From Chloroflexota bacterium (GTDB lineage: Bacteria > Chloroflexota > Ktedonobacteria > Ktedonobacterales > Ktedonobacteraceae), in NCBI GenBank assembly GCA_902810755.1, contig CADDYT010000202.1, positions 1 through 9,550 on the forward strand: a DNA stretch of 9,550 nucleotides, read 5' to 3'. The notes beneath the pieces are model-generated. The model saw only the letters and a program-made list of their open reading frames with translations. It was not told where the DNA came from and made no database searches. Positions 6,217 to 9,550 of the stretch are shown here, piece after piece. The translations under genes and the position numbers were made by a program. Every line of letters starts with the position of its first letter. The first letter of the stretch is position 1.

Positions 6217-7494
6217 ATGCTTAATACTGCGTCGGTGGAAGCGGTGAATGGCGCGAAGTTCTCACAGGACTTTGTGCGACCGCTGTATGATTCGTATTGC
6301 TTCGCAAATATTCCGCGTACCGTCAAATACCTGCTTACCGGCGAGGGGCAGAGTGCGCTGCCGGTGGATGTGTTCGGCCACCTGCCCACACGCTATAACA
6401 GGGTTATCCTGTTTTTTGTCGATGCCTTCGGCTGGCGTTTTTTTGAGCATTACGCGCCCCGCTCTAGCTTCCTCAAACGCCTGCTGAACGAGGGGGTTGT
6501 CTCCAAATTGACCTCGCAGTTCCCCTCGACCACCGCCGCGCACACCGCCACCATTCACACGGGGCTGGAAGTCGGGCAGAGCGGCGTCTACGAATGGCAT
6601 TATTATGAGCCTCTGATCGATGAGATGATTACCCCCCTCTTTTTTTCTTACGCGGGCGATAAAGAGCGCGAGACGCTCAAACGAGCCGGTTTGCCAGCCG
6701 AGGGCTTTTATCCCCGGCACACCTTTTATCAGGACCTCAAAAGTTCCGGCGTGGCTTCGCATATCTTCCAGCACGAGGGCTACACCCCTTCCACGCCCTC
6801 CAACGTCTATTTTCGTGGCGCGTCCGTTCACCCGTTTCGCACGCTATCGGAGGCCCTGGCGCAGATGACGGAACTGTTGCATAAGGATGCGCAGGGACCG
6901 GAATACTACTTCCTGTATTTTGACCGTATCGATTCCGCCGGCCACCAGCACGGCCCGCATTCAGAACAGTTTGAGCAGACGGTGGAACGCTTCCTGAACA
7001 CGATGGAGCGCGAGTTTTACCAGCCGCTTTCCGGCCATCTGCCAGGCAGCCTGTTCATGCTGACCGCCGATCACGGGCAAATGGCCGTCAGTCCGCAGAA
7101 AACGTTTTATCTGAATCGGGAGGCGCGCGAGATCGAACGCTACCTGAAGACCAATCAAAAGGGCCAGTTTCTTGTCCCGGCAGGCTCGGCCCGCGACATG
7201 TTTCTCTATATTGAAGACGAGCATCTCGACACGGCCATCGCCTACCTGCAAGAGCGGCTGGCGGGCAAAGCCGAGATTTACCGCACAGCAGACCTGCTGG
7301 CGCAGCACTTCTTCGGCCTGAACGAGCCGTCGCCGGAGTTTCTGAGCCGCCTCGGCAACGCGGTCATCCTGCCCTCCAAACACGAATCGGTCTGGTGGTA
7401 CGAGGAGGGGCGTTTCCGCATGCACTTCCTGGGCAATCACGGTGGGCTGACACCAGAGGAAATGCACATTCCCCTGGCCTTGCTGCCACTTTAA
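6217..7494 (+). CDS. Alkaline-phosphatase-superfamily phosphodiesterase / nucleotide pyrophosphatase
   Basis: This 425-residue protein resembles type I phosphodiesterase/nucleotide pyrophosphatases, two-zinc enzymes that cleave phosphodiester or phosphoanhydride bonds through a phospho-threonine intermediate. The expected ligand set is visible in order: Asp69 in FFVDAFGW, the nucleophile Thr105 in FPSTTAAHT (102-110), Asp239 and His243 in DRIDSAGHQHG, Asp285-His286 in TADHGQ, and His408 in GNHGG. No signal peptide or membrane segment is apparent, unlike many family members, so it is probably cytoplasmic. The ATG at 6217 follows AGGAAG and AGGT purine stretches. It is the first gene rightwards from the divergent spacer and precedes the adenylate-forming ligase by 113 bases. 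The substrate is unknown; nucleotide sugars, acyl- or CoA-pyrophosphates and phosphonates are all possible for the superfamily. Confidence 0.88.
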   Translation: MLNTASVEAVNGAKFSQDFVRPLYDSYCFANIPRTVKYLLTGEGQSALPVDVFGHLPTRYNRVILFFVDAFGWRFFEHYAPRSSFLKRLLNEGVVSKLTSQFPSTTAAHTATIHTGLEVGQSGVYEWHYYEPLIDEMITPLFFSYAGDKERETLKRAGLPAEGFYPRHTFYQDLKSSGVASHIFQHEGYTPSTPSNVYFRGASVHPFRTLSEALAQMTELLHKDAQGPEYYFLYFDRIDSAGHQHGPHSEQFEQTVERFLNTMEREFYQPLSGHLPGSLFMLTADHGQMAVSPQKTFYLNREAREIERYLKTNQKGQFLVPAGSARDMFLYIEDEHLDTAIAYLQERLAGKAEIYRTADLLAQHFFGLNEPSPEFLSRLGNAVILPSKHESVWWYEEGRFRMHFLGNHGGLTPEEMHIPLALLPL

Positions 7495-7592
7495 TGCAGC
7501 TTGAAGCCTGGGAATTCGAGGCTGGACCCCTGCCCTTTTATACAAAGCAACAATATCGTACACTGAAAAGAAAGATGGTCAAGGATATTTAG
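7494..7592 (+). CDS. Possible 32-codon micro-ORF coupled to the phosphodiesterase stop
   Basis: The phosphodiesterase TAA (7492-7494) overlaps an ATG (7494-7496) as TAATG, a classic reinitiation layout. The frame runs 32 codons to TAG at 7590-7592, 15 bases before the next gene. The peptide begins MQLEAWEFEAGPLPFY, is acidic and aromatic at first and basic at the end (RTLKRKMVKDI). It has no membrane segment, and I recognise no family. It fills most of an otherwise unexplained 113-base gap inside a probable operon. It could equally be a chance frame, since a 32-codon frame is short. Confidence 0.3.
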   Translation: MQLEAWEFEAGPLPFYTKQQYRTLKRKMVKDI

Positions 7593-7607
7593 AGGGAGCA
7601 AAATACC

Positions 7608-8996
7608 ATGCAAGAAGCCACAACGCCAACCGCTGACCTGTTGTATCGCAGCAAGGAAGAGATTCGGGCCATTCAGGATGAGCGGTTTCGCCGCCAGATT
7701 GCCCTCTGCTTCAAAGCGCATCCCTACTATCAGGAGATGTTCACCCGCCGACACCTGGCGCCGGAAGATTTTCAGACGCTGGATGACCTGCACAAACTGC
7801 CCGTCACTTTCAAATCAGACTATATGAAAAACCCGATGGCGTTCCGGCTCAATCCCCTGCCCGAATTGACGCCGCACGAGCGCATCCTGTGGGATGTCAG
7901 CTACACGACGGGGACGACGGCAGGCATGCCGACGCCTTTTTACAACACGACGCACGATTACTTCGCCATTCTGGAGCAGTTGCGGCGGCTCTGCGACATC
8001 GTGGGTATCAGCGAACAGGACATGATTATCAATCTTTTCCCGCTGACGCCCGTGCCGCATATCGGCTTCCTGCGCACCCGCGACTACGCCACCATCATCG
8101 GCGCGCCCGTCGTCAACGCGCTGACCGGCACGCCCTACCCGGCCTACAACGTGCATCGGCGGCTGGATGAGGCCGTGCGCATGGTCGAGCAACATCGCGG
8201 CACCGTGCTGAGCGGCATTGTCAGCTATGTGCGGCGCGTCATCATGCGCGCCGAGGAGCTTGGGGCTGATTTCTCCCATGTGCGACTGGCCATTGTGCTG
8301 GGCGAACCCTGCCCGCACGGCATGCGCGAAGATATGCGCCGCCGCCTGCTGCGCCTGGGGGCCGACGCGCAACATCTGATGATTAACAACGGGCTGGGCT
8401 TCACCGAGATGCAGGGGTCAACCGGCGAATGCACCGAGCTGGGTGGCGGCCACAATCCGGCCCCCGACCAGTTCTACTTCGAGGTCGTCGATGAGCAGAC
8501 GCACGAGCCGTTGCCCGATGGCCAGCGCGGCCTCTTTACCGTCACCCACCTCGACCGGCGCGGCACCGTCCTGCTGCGCTATGTTGTCGGTGACCTGAAC
8601 GCCATCAGCAACGAGGTCTGCCCGCACTGCGGTCGCCAGGGGCCGCGCATCGTTACCAACACGATACGCACGGCTGAACTGATCAAGTTGAAGGGAACAC
8701 TTATTAACCCGGACGCCATTAAAGAGGCCATCGCCACCGTTGAGGGCATCGAGGAATACCAGATCATTTTCACGAAAGAGAAGGAAGATGATCCCTATTC
8801 GCCCGATAAGCTGATCGTGCGCGTGGCCGCGCCGCCGGACGAACAGGCGCGTATTGGCGCGCAACTCGCGGTCAAGGTTGCAGAGGCGGCGGAGATGCGC
8901 CCGGTAATCGAATATGTAAGTATGAGCGACATCTTCGACCCCAACAAAACGCTCAAATCAACGCGGGTGGTGGATAAGCGACCGACCGGCGAATAG
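7608..8996 (+). CDS. PaaK / coenzyme F390 synthetase-family adenylate-forming ligase
   Basis: This 462-residue protein belongs to the phenylacetate-CoA ligase branch of the ANL superfamily, which activates a carboxylate with ATP as acyl-AMP and usually passes it to CoA. Core motifs are present: phosphate loop SYTTGTTAGMP at 98-108, GFTEMQG at 264-270, RYVVGD at 324-329, hinge-region KLKGTLINPDA at 360-370, and a C-terminal DPNKTLKSTRVVDKR with Lys450 at the position of the adenylation lysine. Cys275, His282, Cys338 and Cys341 (CPHCGR) could form the structural zinc site seen in some family members. The ATG follows AGGGAG by 9 bases. No phenylacetate catabolic genes are nearby, so phenylacetate is not an obvious substrate. 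It is probably co-transcribed with the phosphodiesterase upstream. Substrate unknown. Confidence 0.9.
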   Translation: MQEATTPTADLLYRSKEEIRAIQDERFRRQIALCFKAHPYYQEMFTRRHLAPEDFQTLDDLHKLPVTFKSDYMKNPMAFRLNPLPELTPHERILWDVSYTTGTTAGMPTPFYNTTHDYFAILEQLRRLCDIVGISEQDMIINLFPLTPVPHIGFLRTRDYATIIGAPVVNALTGTPYPAYNVHRRLDEAVRMVEQHRGTVLSGIVSYVRRVIMRAEELGADFSHVRLAIVLGEPCPHGMREDMRRRLLRLGADAQHLMINNGLGFTEMQGSTGECTELGGGHNPAPDQFYFEVVDEQTHEPLPDGQRGLFTVTHLDRRGTVLLRYVVGDLNAISNEVCPHCGRQGPRIVTNTIRTAELIKLKGTLINPDAIKEAIATVEGIEEYQIIFTKEKEDDPYSPDKLIVRVAAPPDEQARIGAQLAVKVAEAAEMRPVIEYVSMSDIFDPNKTLKSTRVVDKRPTGE

Positions 8997-9013
8997 CCAG
9001 CTACCCACCCCCC

Positions 9014-9102
9014 AGGCCACCCGCAAGGGGTGGCCCTACTATATACGACCATCGGCATGCTAACGTGACGTATATAGTAGGGGCCACCTCGGCGCGTGGC
9101 CT
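9014..9102. repeat. REPIN-like compound palindrome: two hairpins joined by a long inverted repeat
   Basis: Hairpin 1 is GGCCACCC (9015-9022) with GGGTGGCC (9028-9035). Hairpin 2 is GGCCAC (9082-9087) with GTGGCC (9096-9101). Between them CTACTATATACG (9036-9047) pairs exactly with CGTATATAGTAG (9069-9080). The pairing continues outward through GGTGGCC and GGCCACC with one bulged G, giving a stem of about 19 pairs over a 21-base loop. The element begins 18 bases past the ligase stop, so it can fold in the mRNA as two hairpins or one long stem and may end or protect the transcript. No transposase is visible. Confidence 0.7.
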
Positions 9103-9124
9103 GCATGCCATTACAAACTCTGTT

Positions 9125-9220
9125 GGACATGTCATCCTGAGCGCAGCGAAGGATCTGAGGCCACCCCCCGACCGCTCTGGCCCACGTGAGATCCTTCGCT
9201 GCGCTCAGGATGACATGTCC
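9125..9220. repeat. Perfect 32-bp inverted repeat around a 32-base centre
   Basis: The arm at 9125-9156 (GGACATGTCATCCTGAGCGC and onward to GGATCT) is the exact reverse complement of the arm at 9189-9220. The 32-base centre (9157-9188) contains GGCCACC, the same core as the neighbouring palindrome. The arm matches the TCATCCTGAGCG.AGCGAAGGATCT motif that I recall as an abundant dispersed intergenic repeat in many environmental bacteria. A T5 run starts 8 bases after the right arm (9228-9232), so rightward transcripts might terminate here, although the spacing is loose. Confidence 0.85.
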
Positions 9221-9257
9221 GGGATGGTTTTTCAGAGCCTGCTACAAGCAGCTATCT

Positions 9258-9263
9258 TATACT
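9258..9263 (+). promoter_or_regulatory. Candidate -10 box (TATACT) directly before the MFS gene
   Basis: TATACT lies 8 bases before the ATG at 9272, so transcription would start at or within a couple of bases of the start codon. No clear -35 is seen at 17-18 bases, and no Shine-Dalgarno precedes the ATG. Both facts are compatible with a leaderless mRNA. Confidence 0.35.
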
Positions 9264-9271
9264 GGCTCATC

Positions 9272-9550
9272 ATGGCTTCAACGTCTTCAAAGCATACAGA
9301 GGAAAGGCAGATAAATACCGGCAGAACTGATCCCTGCAAGCGGCAGCTTATCGGCATCACGCTGGCCGCCAGCCTCATCCTGTTCATTTTTGCCTTCAGC
9401 AACGCCGTGTGGGGGCCAAACATCGGGCCGCTTTCTCAGTGGCTGCATACCCCTGTCTCTAAGATTCAGCTTATTCTTGAGCTATGGGGTCTGGGCTATA
9501 TTCCGGGCGCGCTATTTGGTGGCGTCTTCCTTGATCGGTATGGGCCGCGC
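9272..9550 (+). CDS. N-terminus of a major facilitator superfamily transporter, partial
   Basis: An open frame runs from ATG 9272 to the window edge, 93 residues with no stop. A hydrophilic start (MASTSSKHTEERQ) precedes a first membrane helix at about residues 25-45 (LIGITLAASLILFIFAFSNA). A second helix follows from about 66 (IQLILELWGLGYIPGALFGG). The loop LDRYGPR at about 87-93 resembles MFS motif A (G-x-x-x-D-R-x-G-R-R) after helix 2. Family membership is likely, the substrate unknown. In-frame ATGs at 9224 and 9215 are alternative starts, but they would add a short hydrophobic extension and lie at the edge of the 32-bp inverted repeat. The gene is separated from the ligase by the palindromic spacer, so it is probably a separate unit. 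Confidence 0.75.
   Translation, partial: MASTSSKHTEERQINTGRTDPCKRQLIGITLAASLILFIFAFSNAVWGPNIGPLSQWLHTPVSKIQLILELWGLGYIPGALFGGVFLDRYGPR

Noticed and set aside
5820..6389. Minus-strand frame of 189 codons in the divergent spacer.
   Set aside because: It overlaps the start of the phosphodiesterase gene, has no recognisable domain and no clear ribosome site, and crosses the best promoter candidate.
9011..9220. CRISPR array or tRNA/ncRNA gene in the repeat-rich spacer.
   Set aside because: The repeats are inverted pairs, not regularly spaced direct repeats, and no cloverleaf can be drawn. There are no cas genes nearby.
9125..9220. Terminal inverted repeats of an insertion sequence.
   Set aside because: Only 32 bases separate the arms, far too few for a transposase. 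No target-site duplication is visible at the edges.

Overview
The window comes from a G+C-rich bacterial chromosome. Lineage cannot be fixed from the sequence alone. My best guess is Chloroflexota, perhaps a Ktedonobacteria-like soil organism. The grounds are the protein style, the acyl-CoA carboxylase and dehydrogenase types, and an intergenic palindrome of the 'TCATCCTGAGCG.AGCGAAGGATCT' kind, which I recall from many environmental genomes including this phylum. It contains ordinary metabolic genes, one decayed gene and a repeat-rich spacer. There is no CRISPR array, rRNA, tRNA or transposase that I can see.

Left part (1-1584). The window opens on the last 37 codons of a probable selA (L-seryl-tRNA(Sec) selenium transferase, + strand). 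It is followed by a short, frameshifted, stop-interrupted relic that looks like a restriction-endonuclease-type gene (136-539). Convergent to it is a complete rsgA (ribosome-assembly GTPase, - strand). rsgA starts at TTG behind a strong Shine-Dalgarno and has its own candidate promoter in a 411-base spacer that also holds two hairpins.

Centre (1996-5695, - strand). Three genes read leftwards: an isovaleryl-CoA-dehydrogenase-type acyl-CoA dehydrogenase, a double-GNAT acetyltransferase 3 bases downstream, and, after 109 bases, the carboxyltransferase (beta) subunit of a biotin-dependent acyl-CoA carboxylase. Dehydrogenation followed by carboxylation is the order of steps in leucine/isovalerate breakdown (isovaleryl-CoA to 3-methylcrotonyl-CoA to 3-methylglutaconyl-CoA), so a branched-chain acyl-CoA operon is the likely reading. 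The biotin carboxylase and biotin carrier are not in the window.

Right part (5696-9550). A 521-base divergent spacer carries candidate promoters for both directions, including an extended -10 abutting a 15-base palindrome. Rightwards come an alkaline-phosphatase-superfamily phosphodiesterase/pyrophosphatase with a full set of metal ligands, a possible 32-codon micro-ORF coupled to its stop codon, and a PaaK/F390-synthetase-family adenylate-forming ligase. The phosphatase-ligase pair is the least explained gene combination here. A spacer of about 275 bases then holds two stacked palindromic elements: a REPIN-like double hairpin and a perfect 32-bp inverted repeat. The window ends inside the N-terminus of an MFS transporter whose proposed ATG sits 8 bases after a TATACT box, so its mRNA may be leaderless.
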